A stretch of 32,132 nucleotides of DNA from Geosiphon pyriformis (taxonomy: Eukaryota > Glomeromycota > Glomeromycetes > Archaeosporales > Geosiphonaceae): assembly GCA_016748015.1 (NCBI GenBank), contig JAAOMT010000199.1:1-32132 (forward strand). The letters are read 5' to 3'. The position numbers and the translations under genes were made by a program. The notes beneath the pieces are model-generated. The model ran no database searches. It was not told the DNA's origin and saw only the letters and a list, made by a program, of their open reading frames with translations. Positions 9,957-19,409 of the stretch are shown here, piece by piece (positions within the stretch are counted from its first letter, which is position 1; each line of letters opens with the position of its first letter).

Positions 9957-10400
9957 ACAAAAACTCAACAAGAAGCTTTTGACACATTAAAAAGAAAGTT
10001 TATTCAAGCCCCAGTACTGATCTATTCAAACCATAACAAGCCATTTATAATCACAACCAATGTATCTGGTCAAACATTGGGAGCAGTACTATCACAGAGA
10101 AAACTGGATGGAAGAAAACATCCAGTAGCTTACACTAGTAGAAGCTTAAGTCCAGCTGAAAAAAACTATAGAACTCCAGCACTAAAACACCTAGCTATCT
10201 ATTGGGCTGTCATCAAATAGAAAGAATACTTGAGTCAAAAGTTTGACGTATACACTGATTACAAAGAATTAACTTTAATTCAGAAACAAAAATTTGCAAA
10301 CGATCATCATGCCAAATGGAAAATAAAACTTTTACCATTTAATTATACAGTGCATTATAAAAAAGGAAAAAAAAACGGAAATACTAACAGATTGTTATGA
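9957..10400 (+). pseudogene. RNase H domain (copy 2 pol)
   Basis: RNase H removes the RNA strand during reverse transcription. Readable segments are QEAFDTLKRKF, PFIITTNVSGQTLGAVLSQ, HPVAYTSRSLSPAEKNY, HLAIYWAVIK and FDVYTDYKEL. The first catalytic Asp (usually in a TDAS motif) is Asn at 10059-10061. The usual catalytic Glu in the next motif is also not seen (TPALKHLA). The Asp in YTDYKEL remains. A TAG near 10218 stands at an expected Trp. The domain is therefore dead. Beyond 10400 the sequence becomes much more eroded. Confidence 0.8.
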
Positions 10401-11695
10401 ATAAGACAAATCTAAAAATATTTCAACCCAAAAAAATATAACAAAAGATGAATATACAAAAATACCAACAACTCTAACATTATATAAATACCCAATTGTT
10501 CAAGAAAAAATTATCTCAAAAAGAACAAAACAACATAAACCAGCAATCAAAATATACTTTACCAGAAGAACAAAAGAAATCCAGATCAACCAATCAGAGT
10601 AATCACAGAATTAGAGAAAGAAACAATATTATTCAACATATATTAAAATCCAACAGCAGAACATTTTCATAAAAAAGCAACCATAGAAAGAACCAGAAAA
10701 AGATACTACTGGCCATCAATATATTCAGACATTATTCAATATGTTCAAAATTGTGATGCTTGTCAGAGAAGAGAAGGAACATAATCCAGTAAACCATTGA
10801 GACCAATTAAAGTGGAACAACCATTTGATTGTATTGGAATTGACTTAGTTGGACCATTAACAATAACCAGCAGAGATAAGAAATATATCACAGTAGCCAT
10901 AGATTATCTCACAAAATGGCCAGAAGCAAAAGCCATTTAAAGAGCAGATGCAGAATCTATTGCTGAATTTGTTCATCAAGATTTGATATGTTAACATAGA
11001 TGCCCAAAAGAACTATTATCAGACCAAGGAACTCATTTTGTGAATAGAACATTAGAGGAATTAAGTCAAAGATTTGGAATTAAAAGACTATTGTTATCAC
11101 CATATCATCCACAAACCAATAAATTAGTTAAAAGATTCAATAGAACATTGTGTAAAGCAATTGCCAAAATCAGCCAAAAAAATCAAGACAAATGAGATTT
11201 GTTCATACCATTAGTATTATTTACTTATCAGACAATAAAACAAGATACTACACAAACAACACCATTTGAATTAGTATATGATAGAACAACAATACTATCA
11301 GTGAAGATAAAAGTATAAACATATCTAACAGAACCAATAACAGAAGAGAATTTCCAAAGAACATTGTTAAGAAAAACATATGACTTAATGGAAACACTAG
11401 AAAACAAAAGACAAAAAACAGCTGATAATATACAAAAATCACAAAAAAAAAGACACAATAACCAATTACCAGAGAAACCAGTTGAATTCAAGATTGGAAA
11501 CAAAATATTTCTACATCATACTAAAATAGAAAAACAATGGAGTGGAAAATTTGACTTCAAATAGAACAGACCATTTTACATAGAAGAAATTCTTGGAAAT
11601 AGAGCTTACAAATTAAGATTAAACAACAAAATTTTAACCAAAGCAGCACATAATAATTGACTGAAACCATATTACCATATAATATTGGCATCTAC
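10401..11695 (+). pseudogene. integrase (copy 2 pol)
   Basis: Integrase inserts the cDNA into the genome. After a poorly preserved linker (10401-10640), an HHCC zinc domain is visible: EHFHKKATIERT, RYYWPSI, then CDAC at 10752-10763. The catalytic core has the first Asp at 10842-10844 (IDLVGPL) and the second at 11022-11024 (SDQGTHF). The expected Glu, with the normal 35-residue spacing, is Lys at 11130-11132 (KLVKRFNRT). The C-terminal part (KIGNKIFLHH, PFYIEEILGNRAYKL) continues to LKPYY near 11680. Stops at about 10938, 11193, 11316, 11563 and 11658 interrupt it, the ones near 11193 and 11563 at expected Trp codons. There is no 3' LTR. Confidence 0.88.
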
Positions 11696-11743
11696 CAATA
11701 ATATTCTACAATTAGGATATTTTTGAACAAGAAATAGATAGAT

Positions 11744-12268
11744 CTCAAAATTGTAAAAATCTTTGTGGAAGTTGTTGTTAAGAAATTATTTGCTTTGGAT
11801 ATCAATTTTTTAGCAATAGAAGACAAATCTGTTATAGTAAAAACTCAGTTAATTAGAAAATTTTTCTCATCTGTTAATGGTTTTGGGGGGACTATTACTT
11901 CTTCAAAATTTGAAGAAATTATTAGATCTACCTTCATTTCAGAGATCAGTATAAAGAAGGCCACTTTATTGGCCAAAAAAAATGGAATTATTACAAATGT
12001 TGATGTTAAAAAACAAAAAATACACTCAGATCAGACTGTAATCATTAAAGAAATTCCCATGAATATGCCAAAGAAAATGATCATTATTGTAGTATCCAAA
12101 TTTGGTGAAATTAAGTTAATCAAAATTCAATTAATTGGAATGTGGCAGAAAATTATGGTAAAATTTGCTGAATTGGATCAGACTGAACAATTGGCTGCTA
12201 AATAGTATTTTTTGATTGGGAAGAATTTAGTGCACATGGCTATGGCTATAGGAGATCATAATACTTGG
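11744..12268 (+). pseudogene. LINE ORF1 fragment with RRM-like region (LINE A)
   Basis: Best frame 11765-12205, with homology starting slightly earlier (KIFVEVVVKKLFALDIN) and continuing past a stop at 12203 through FLIGKNLVHMAMAIGDHNTW to 12268. Internal segments are VNGFGG, TSSKFEEIIRSTF, VIIKEIPMNMPKKM, VSKFGEIKLIKIQLIGMWQK and KFAELDQ. LINE ORF1 proteins bind the element RNA. The VSKFGEIKLIKIQL pattern resembles an RRM-like fold. The same segments, far more decayed, occur in LINE C on the minus strand near 24700-25090. The fragment starts directly after copy 2 integrase and stops at an LTR end. Identification rests on similarity to LINE ORF1 proteins I recall from mycorrhizal fungi. Confidence 0.75.
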
Positions 12269-12432
12269 TGTTATCTGAGTAGAAAAACTGATCCAAAGTT
12301 ATAAAAAAAACATGACCAAAATGTGATATAATACAGAATAGCATGCAATAATATTGGATAATGTATTATAACTTAGAATAATGCAAAATAATACATTATA
12401 ATATAAAATAACACAGAATAATATAGGCTAAA
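12269..12432 (+). repeat. LTR start fragment (copy 3 type), plus orientation
   Basis: Starts TGTTATCTGAGTAG and aligns for about 160 bp with the reverse complement of 19250-19409, the start of the copy 3 5' LTR, including CCAAAGTTAT and a run of AATAA-based 12-bp units. It is therefore the first part of an LTR of the same type, pointing in the opposite direction to copy 3. It ends near 12425-12445, where minus-strand pol sequence of copy 3 begins. Confidence 0.75.
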
Positions 12433-13190
12433 AAACAGATTTCAGGATTGGCTTCAAATAACAGAGCTTGATCTTGAATTTTTTGATTTATTTTAAGAAT
12501 ATATTGTTGATATAAGGAGATGGAAATGACTGTGTCAGTATAGATAAATTCTATCTGATTACTGCTTTTCTCTGTGAAGTTGACTGGTACATTTCCTCTT
12601 TTACTTAATCCAAACTCATTGATTTCTCAGGCAGTGAGGCTTAATTCTTCTTAGGTTGTTACTAGAGTTAATTGGAATATTTTGACTAGGAGTAGGAAGA
12701 TAGCTTGGACAATATTTTTTTGTGATTTTATTTTGTAGGGTTTGTCCAAATTGTTCTGTAGTATCATAATAATGTTTTCTATATAACCAGCATCAATAAT
12801 TTTTTTTTTTATATTGATTTTTTTCTTGGTTAGACTAGATCAAGAGACAACTTGTACTATTGTACTAACAAAAATTTTTAATGCTATCTTAAGATCTATT
12901 GTTACAAGAGAATATAGAACTATAACTATAAGTGATTGTCTGGAGTATTGTAGATCAAAACCAGTATTGGTGTTATATGCTCTTTCAAAACAGATTTCTT
13001 CCTTGTTATTACTATACCATCTTAATTCTAATTCTTTAAAGAAGTTAAGATAAGCAAGATATTGCTCTGTTTTAGTATCCTCAGTTGAATCTTGAAATAA
13101 CATGTTCTTGGTAATTAATTCTTCTTCTACCTCAGGCTCAGGTAGTTTGGTAATCAGATATAGTATTTTTAAAAATAGATTAAACATGAG
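12433..13190 (-). pseudogene. dUTPase-like domain (copy 3)
   Basis: The minus-strand frame 13187-12840 carries the acidic spacer remnant (LPEPEVEEELI) and dUTPase motif 1 (NTNTGFDLQYS). It stops at a TGA where copies 1 and 2 have the Arg of motif 2 (ASRSS, ASRNS), consistent with CGA to TGA. The domain continues in the same sense with KKIIDAGYIENI (motif 3, catalytic Asp kept), IVQAIFLLL (motif 4), a degraded motif 5 (NEFGLSKRG), VPVNFTEK and ISLYQQYILKIN. It is cut at about 12433 before the RT region. The 12814-13053 plus-strand frame is its shadow. Confidence 0.78.
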
Positions 13191-14100
13191 ATCATATTTA
13201 TTACAGTACTAAAAGGGACAAGAGATCAAACAATAATCACACAGTTTTATGTTTAGGTTAACTAACTGCTGTTTTTGCTCTTTTTAGGTCAGGGCCAATT
13301 TCTGGTATCAATCTTGAAATGTATCCAGATTATCTATAAAAAAATCTTCTATAATATAGTTGAGTTCATTGTATTTTAATGTAAATAAATTTTTTTTGAT
13401 TTCTCATATTTTACTGAGTGTAGCACCTTCGGCTTTGGCACTTGTTATTTTCCATATTTTATGTTCATTGTGCAGATAACCATCTAATTTATTGAGTGCT
13501 CATTTCCAAGTGTCCTCAATCAGTGTTTTTTTTTGCATCCAATCATTGATCAAGATAGTGTATTAACATGTTTTGTCATATGTTTCTTCTTTGTTGAGAA
13601 CATCATTTCACAGTCTTTCTTCTGGCAGGATCTTATCACAGATAAGTCATGATGTATTGTTTCATTTGCCTTGTCATTTTGGTCTGCCAAATTTTTCTAA
13701 CACACAAGATCTGTGATAATATTTGGTGACAATTGGCTATTTTTCATCATTTCTGATACATGTGCTCATAGAAAATAACTTTTTTCCACAGTTAACACAA
13801 ATTAATTTTGGGGTTTAATACCTTTGACTTCTTTGACTTGGGGTGAGATAGCCTGCAGGTGCCAATTGTAATTCTTCTTCTGCTTTTTCCTTGCTCTTTT
13901 CTTTCCATGTTGGTGGTGGGGGTAACTCTGCTCAGTAATCATCAGCTCAAGAAATTTGATAGACTTCTATTGTTGATGGTGGTATTAAGTTTTCAAATTT
14001 AATTAGCAGTTTTTCTGGACTTTGAGCTTTGAAGTGTCTATATATAGATAGAACTCATATATACTGTCTGTTAAAGATGATCTGTAGTTCCTGCATATTT
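13191..14100 (-). pseudogene. pol linker and Cys-rich domain (copy 3)
   Basis: The minus-strand translation near 13800-13600 reads LICVNCGKKLFS, then RNDEK, VTKYYHRSC, FGRPK and LICDKILPEE, matching the three-CxxC domain of copies 1 and 2. The first CxxC pair is intact; the second has His where a Cys is expected and the third has lost one Cys. Several TAA/TAG/TGA stops fall inside. The lower part (13191-13560) corresponds to the helical linker. The 13820-14100 part corresponds to the linker after protease. Confidence 0.6.
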
Positions 14101-14600
14101 CAATCAAGGGTGGTATTAGCTTTGACTAACTAATTGTTTTCTACAAGGACTTGATATTAAGTGGCCTTTATAATGAGCACTTTGATGGGGATTTGAATTT
14201 TGTTAATTTTAAAAGGGAAGTTGTTAATTTCTTCTATTGGGGTTTTAGTATTTCTGTCTATGGTTATAATTTGTGTAGTAGCTATACAGTCTACTTAGCA
14301 ACTTAGTTAATCTATGAATTGTTTCGTAATTATACTACTTGCTAATCTACTATTGAGAATTAATTTGATGTCTATGTTTTCAACTTTAACATCAGTATAC
14401 AGAACAGTTATTGGTTTATCTTAATTAATAGTGGCTCTACTGAAAAGGCTATTGGCGTTCAGATAGTCAATGTTAAAAGGGAATATAGCAGCCAGGGTGG
14501 TGTTTTCTGTAATAGTGGCTGGTGGAATAGTATTGTTGGTTTGATTTCAACTCAAAAAATTGGATGTTTCTTTTATATCCTTCTCTTTTAAAAATGTAGA
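14101..14600 (-). pseudogene. retropepsin-like protease (copy 3)
   Basis: The minus-strand reading gives KPITVLYTDVKVENIDIK, then LILNSRLASSIITKQFID, which lines up with LILNNGSAGSIITRQLMD of copy 1. The expected catalytic Asp is Asn and the Gly of the triad is Arg, so this protease cannot work. It is followed by segments matching TPIGEI and FPFKINK. It lies between gag and the Cys-rich domain as in copy 1. Confidence 0.65.
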
Positions 14601-15853
14601 GCTAAAAAATTCTTGGTTTTTAGTAAGACTGAGATATGAAACTTAATTTGAGTATCCATTTGGTGCTGGTTGAGATGAAATATTACTCTAATTGAGAGGT
14701 TACAATAGTCTACTGTTAATCTGCATCTGATTGTTACTGGGATTTTTCCATTCTTGGTTGTAGTCAATCATATGAGGTTTAGGTGAATTATAGACAGAGT
14801 TTTGATACTGTGGTACTACTTGAGTTATTGGCTACAAGGGCTAATAGTAGTTCTAAGATGGTTGTTAAGTATATGTAATTGGTTGTACATATTGGGGCAG
14901 TAGATACTAAAACATGAGGTATTAGAGTCCTATTTTCTGAAGATACCTTGGGTATTGGTATTGAGTTTTTTGATTCTGGTCCATTAATTTCTGTCAGTAA
15001 TCCTGGGCAATAATAGCAATTGCAGGGGTTGAATCTCCAAAGTTGTTGTTATTGCTAACATTTTTGTTATTGGTAGTACCTACTGCTATTATAGTTTCTT
15101 TACTGGAGTGGTTAATAAGTTTCCATAGTATTGATTAAGAATCTCTCAATTTTCTGAGTTAATTTTTCACTTAATTAGATTATCTTTGCATTAATGTCTG
15201 TGGTTTCATTAATGGCTAAATTAACAGCTTAGATATGATTGGCTTTTTGTTTTACTGACTTAAAATTGCAAGCAAGAATAATAATGTCTAGTAGATTTGT
15301 CAGATGTTGGAGTCTTATAGATCTCAGAAGATTGCTCTTTAGTCTCTTAATGAATTGATTAAAAACTTACATCATGGTGTAATAATTCTTTTCAATTGCC
15401 AGTATTTGATTAAAAACTTGGTTGAATTGTCTTAAATAAGTAGTCACTGCTTTATGGTTTTTTTGTTTTATTATGTTGAATTGATTCTGTAATCTGATAA
15501 GAGTATTGAAATCACAAAAATATCATAGAAAGGCAAGTTTAAAGGTAGCAAAGTCAGTTGGTTTTTCTGTTAGGCTTTAATACCACAAGTCAGCAGTTCT
15601 AATCAAAAGAATAGCAGCACTTGAATAGTTCTGTTATCATCCCAGTTGTTGGCAGTAATTGCTTTCTTGGCTTCCACAATTCACAAGTATGTGTTGTTTT
15701 TTTTGTCAGAAAATTTTTCTAATTTGGCAATATCTTGGTAAGCCATGATCTGGTTGATGGGTAGGGTGTTACTATTTGATATTGAAGGTATTAGTGTTTG
15801 CATGTTAAAGTGTTTTTCTGGTGCTATAGTTAGCTGTTTTCTCTGGTTAATAA
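14601..15853 (-). pseudogene. gag part 3, capsid-like region (copy 3)
   Basis: A minus-strand frame at 15863-15681 contains LPINQIMAYQDIAKLEKFS, matching DPMAYAPIAKLDNF in copy 1 gag, just before the capsid-like region. The capsid-like part continues down to about 15100, and a Gln/Tyr/Pro-rich tail to about 14650. I could not find the CCHC knuckle that copy 1 has near 4070. Its upstream side is cut at 15853 by LTR A. Frames in the plus direction here (such as 15745-16005) are shadows. Confidence 0.65.
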
Positions 15854-16745
15854 TATTACTCATAGAAAATAGGAATCATAGTAGTATAGATATTAACCAA
15901 TCAAAAGTAGACATAATAAAATATAGAATTCCAGGATTTTTCTCAGAGGAATTACAGAATTTCAGAAATTACAGAATTCGCATACAAAAAATTGCAGAAT
16001 TCTAGGATTCTAGGATTCCACTTAAAGAATTGCAGGATTCCAGAAATTTTAGGATTCCTGTCAGAAAAAATAGAAGAATTGAGAAATCTCAAATATGTAT
16101 ATATAACAGTAGCAATAAAAGCAAAAAAGACAGATCTCTCAGTTTAAATTTAATCTAAGCAACCATCTAATTCACAAATATCAATAAATAATTATTTGTC
16201 ATTTCAATCCATTTTCTACTATCAACATTTTATGTTGGTAGTTGCTAATATTTAACCATACTAGAACAATAGCTTTTAATTATAGCTATTAATAGAATAT
16301 TAATATTTATTGCTTTGGCTTATTTCTTTATTTTCTTTTATTTTCTTTCTTTTCTTTTGTTATTTCTTGTTGTTTACTAATTGATTAAAGGTTAGAGTGC
16401 TGAATTATTAACATCAAAGATTGTCTAGTAAAAAACCTCTACAAGTAAGTAAAACCTATAAGAAATACAGATTGCTTACCAGAAAAGTACTGGCTATTAA
16501 GCTAAGAAAAAAATTGACAGAATTGCGATTCTGGGAAGCTATGAATAACCAACATTTGAATCTCTGTCTATTATACAAAAAACTCCAACTGGAAATTTTT
16601 AGATTAACAAAACTTTCAGATCATAAAAGCTTTTAGATATTACCAACCTAATTTGATTATCAATATCTATACTATTATATCAGCTATTAAGCACCAAGTT
16701 ATGGGTTGTTATTTGATTCAAAATCTCAAATAATCCCTTGTAACA
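15854..16745 (+). repeat. solo LTR A (892 bp), nested in copy 3 gag
   Basis: Starts TATTACTCATAGAAAATA and ends CCCTTGTAACA, matching the copy 1 LTR along its length: U3 repeats (15920-16060), hairpin 1 (16218-16242), hairpin 2 (16267-16291), TTATTTTC tract (about 16320-16370), and CACCAAGTTAT near the end. It lies in the opposite orientation to the gag it interrupts. The 4 bases before it are ATAA and the 4 bases after it are ATAG, a possible target duplication differing by one transition. No internal element sequence adjoins it. Confidence 0.8.
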
Positions 16746-17195
16746 ATAGAACCAATTAGTTGTTCAATAATTGGTTTTTCTAAAGAAGTGGTTGCTGATT
16801 TTGCTAAAGTTTGTATTATTGGTGGTTTCCAAGTCAACATGCTTCTATCTGTTTTATTAACTGTCAGAGTAAGATTTCCAAACAACAATCTGTATTCTTT
16901 TAATGATTTAGTTCAACTATAGTAACTTCATGGACACTAATTTCCAGGAGTTTATGGTGTATCTGACTGAATTTCTGTGTTTGAATCAAAGAAAATTCTA
17001 CTCTCTGGTGTCTGCTGGTATGATAAAATTGTTGGAAAGAAGAACATTGGTTTTTTATTGACCATGAATTTGGCTTGGGCAGTTGTGGGGTTATTGGATT
17101 TATACTTATGTTCCTCAGAGTCAAATTTCACTAGTTGTAGTACTTGATAGAATTATTTTGTTACATAATGTTTAATGTCTATATTAATTATGCAC
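16746..17195 (-). pseudogene. gag part 2 (copy 3), between two nested LTRs
   Basis: The minus-strand reading contains FFFPTILSYQQTPES, which lines up with IEFPPYLSYHYTSGS in copy 1 gag (about 5420-5380). The segment upstream of it is in register with the copy 1 region before PTWKKQRIEF. A 74-residue open frame at 17124-16900 is in another frame and is probably fortuitous. The position between LTR A and LTR B and the shared register identify it as the middle of copy 3 gag. Confidence 0.55.
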
Positions 17196-18068
17196 TGTTA
17201 CTCATAAAGAAAAACAGATATAGAAAATAGTAGACCAATAAAGAAGTAGTAGTTAGCACATGAATGTATTATTTAACAATATGGAGCAATATTAAAAAAT
17301 TAGAACACATTGTTTAGAAATGTGAGCAATCTTGTAGAACATAAATTTATGTATATATAGCAGTAGTATCAGAAGCTAGAAAATTAGTCAATTAGGCTCA
17401 AAGTTAAGAAAACTAAGAGTCAATAGAACTCTTAGAGTTAATTAGACTCACAGGTTATAATTATTAAATACTCTTTCTTCAAAAGATAGAATACTATAAC
17501 TTGAAGTGAAATCACTCTCATATTAATGAAATTATTTATTATTTTTAAATCTATGTTATTATCCACTACTTAATCTGCTGGCACAATAGCTCTTAATTAT
17601 GACTATTGACAGGACTCTTATTTCTTATTTTATTTTCTTTATTTCTTTATTTTTTTTTATTTTTTTTATTTTTTTTTATTTTTTTTTATTATTCACTAAA
17701 TTGATTAAAAAAATTAAGCACTAAGTTACTGATGTTAAAATATAGCACTGGTAAAAGACCCAGGAATAAAAGTAGATACTTTATAAAAAGATAGCTTACC
17801 AGAAGATTTCTAGTCATCATGCCAAGAAAAAAATTGATGGAATTGCAATTCCAGAAATTGATGGACAACAAACCACATTAATCTGAGAGTTGATACTTAA
17901 AACACTATTAAAAGAAAACAACTATTGGAATCTCTGTCCATTATACAAAAAACTCAACCAACATCTTTAGACAACCAAAACCTTCAGATATTAACACCAT
18001 TATATCAATTGAACACCAAATTACAGATTTGTTATTTGCTTTGAGACCCCAAATAATCACTTGTAATA
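17196..18068 (+). repeat. solo LTR B (873 bp), nested in copy 3 gag
   Basis: Starts TGTTACTCATAAAG and ends CACTTGTAATA (expected TGTAACA). It has hairpin 2 at 17584-17608 and a long T-rich tract at about 17625-17690, made of repeated TTATTTTTTTT. CACCAAATTACAG lies near the end. The 4-bp sequence TGCA is found one base outside each end (17191-17194 and 18070-18073), a plausible target duplication. Joining gag parts 1 and 2 across it keeps register with copy 1 gag. Confidence 0.8.
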
Positions 18069-18366
18069 GTGCAAAGTTTCAGTGATTGCTTGAGTATTCA
18101 TGGTTGTTGAATATTCTAATAAGCTTTAATGAATTTGTTCTCCAAGTTTTTTTGTATTGGTTATAAGGCCTAATAAGCAGTCAATTTTTGCATTAATATA
18201 GTTACAAAAATTACTTTCTGTGTAAGCAGTTTCTGCTGGTATTCCTAAGTCTTGTCGAAAGTATTAAAATAATGTTTTTCTATATGAAAAGTGGTCCTTT
18301 TTTACTGTTCTAATAGTCACTATTTTTGTGAATTTCTGGAGTGCTCTGTCTCTGTAGATTTATAAT
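18069..18366 (-). pseudogene. gag part 1, N-terminal region (copy 3)
   Basis: The minus-strand reading gives SYRKTLF, stop, YFRQDLGIPAETAYTES, NFCNYINAKIDCLLG and ITNTKKLGEQIH, stop, SLLEYSTTMN. This follows copy 1 gag SLFQQYSQQL, SAFNFYINDKITECLGG and FYTELFQHTNLPRN. It begins right after the primer binding site and is cut by LTR B at its C-terminal side. Two TAA stops are visible. Confidence 0.7.
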
Positions 18367-18382
18367 CTCACAGGGAGCACTA
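18367..18382 (-). other. primer binding site, copy 3
   Basis: The minus strand reads TAGTGCTCCCTGTGAG two bases after the LTR end GTAACA. It differs from the usual TGG start by one G-to-A change. The similarity to the copy 1 site (TGGTGCTTTCTGTAAG) and the identical 2-nt spacing fix the direction of copy 3 and its gag start region. Confidence 0.75.
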
Positions 18383-18384
18383 AA

Positions 18385-19409
18385 TGTTACAAGTAAACTT
18401 GGTAGAGTAAAAAAATAATAATGTTTGGTGCTTTTAATTATTGGTAATATATGTTTTATGTAATTTTATTGGTTTAGTCTTAATTATTAGTCTCTGAAGA
18501 TTATTTTTGCTGGTTGTGATTATACCCATTGAGTTTTTTTATTATAAGGCACAAAGGTTTGGCTTTTATTGATTGCAACTTCTTATAAATGTGAGTTATC
18601 TTTTTTGAACTAACGAGAGTAGTCATTAGAGTTTGGCATTGTCTTTTTGCCCTTCTGGTAAGCTACCAAGATAATATTAATATTCAATTCTTAAAAAAAG
18701 CTTCCCTTTTTTACCAGGCTATCATGAAGTCTATTTTCAGACAGTTACTTTTACTATGTTGCTGCTCCACAAAAGAATAAAATAAAAAAAATAAAATAAA
18801 ATAAAAAAAAAAATAAAAAAAAAATTAGTATTGTCAATTGTCATAATCAAGAGTGATTGGTCCAAATTGTTAATAATTCGAAGCAATTATGGTAAGAGCA
18901 TCTGTTCTGGAATAAAGATATAAAACAATAATTAATTCATGTAAAGTCTACAAAGTTTGAGAACATGAATTCATGATTCTGATTTCTTAATAATTGATTT
19001 ATTTTAAAAGATGAAGATAAAATAGAATAAATGATGGAAGAGGTAAAAATATTTGATTCTTGTTTAATAGTTTATATCTAGATTTTTTTTTTCTAACTTC
19101 TTCAACTACTCATTTTTATACATTCTTTTGGTTTTACAGGATTGTTTTTAATTGTTCTATTATTGCTAATTATTGCTTTATTTCTGTAATTGTTTTATTC
19201 TTCTATGTTATTACTAGTTATTCTATGTTATAACATGTTATCTGGTGTTATTATATATTATTTTGTGTTATTCTATATTATAATATATTATTCTGTATTA
19301 TTCTAAGCTATAACGTATTATTTAATGTTATTGTATACTATTTTGTGTTATGTTATGTTTTGGTTACATTTCTTCATAACTTTGGATTGGTTTTTTTACT
19401 CAGATAACA
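18385..19409 (-). repeat. 5' LTR of copy 3 (about 1025 bp, second subfamily)
   Basis: In the minus sense it starts TGTTATCTGAGTAAAA (19409) and ends GTAACA (18385), next to the primer binding site. U3 is unlike the copy 1 LTR: it holds a 12-bp periodic repeat at about 19170-19372. Downstream it shares with the other LTRs the hairpin 2 unit (18835-18859) followed by an A/T tract (about 18776-18826). It defines a second LTR subfamily. The start is repeated in opposite orientation at 12269-12432. Confidence 0.7.
19170..19372. repeat. 12-bp periodic repeat in copy 3 LTR U3
   Basis: Plus-strand units of about 12 bp based on TTATTCTATGTTA or TTATTNTNTGTTA recur through this block (TTATTTTGTG, TTATTCTGTA, TTATTTAATG). 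The matching block in opposite orientation is at about 12325-12425 (AATAATACAGAA-like units). Such arrays in U3 could act as repeated factor sites. Function not shown. Confidence 0.75.

Larger units (their letters stand above)
6790..11695 (+). mobile_element. Ty3/gypsy LTR retrotransposon copy 2 (protease to integrase)
   Basis: Homology to the pol region of copy 1 starts exactly at the outer edge of the copy 1 LTR and continues on the plus strand through integrase. All recognisable domains lie in the same frame (codon starts divisible by 3), so the ancestral product was a protease, Cys-rich, dUTPase, RT, RNase H, integrase fusion. Gag, the first half of protease and both LTRs are missing. Gag was probably displaced by the copy 1 insertion on the left; a LINE fragment begins on the right before any 3' LTR. 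About a dozen or more in-frame stops are present, many at expected Trp, Gln or Arg codons. Confidence 0.85.
12433..19409 (-). mobile_element. Ty3/gypsy copy 3 (5' LTR, gag, protease, dUTPase), with two nested LTRs
   Basis: Minus-strand order is LTR (19409-18385), primer binding site (18382-18367), gag part 1 (18366-18069), solo LTR B on the opposite strand (17196-18068), gag part 2 (17195-16746), solo LTR A on the opposite strand (15854-16745), gag part 3, protease, Cys-rich domain and dUTPase up to 12433. RT, RNase H, integrase and the 3' LTR are missing. Gag and pol are clearly related to copy 1 but more diverged than copy 2 is, and the LTR belongs to another subfamily. Confidence 0.8.

Noticed and set aside
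11228-11503. Membrane-protein-like open frame on the minus strand
   Set aside because: It is antisense to the integrase; its hydrophobicity comes from A-rich integrase codons read backwards.
16900-17124. 74-residue minus-strand frame as a separate gene
   Set aside because: Copy 3 gag similarity here is in a different frame of the same strand, so the open frame is probably chance.
17625-17700. Microsatellite of TTATTTTTTTT units as an independent repeat
   Set aside because: It is the expanded pyrimidine tract of LTR B, present in shorter form in the other LTRs.
12269-19409. A DNA transposon with about 150-bp terminal inverted repeats
   Set aside because: The right repeat is the start of an LTR that leads into a primer binding site and gag. 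No transposase is inside; everything between is retroelement. Two opposed LTRs explain it better.
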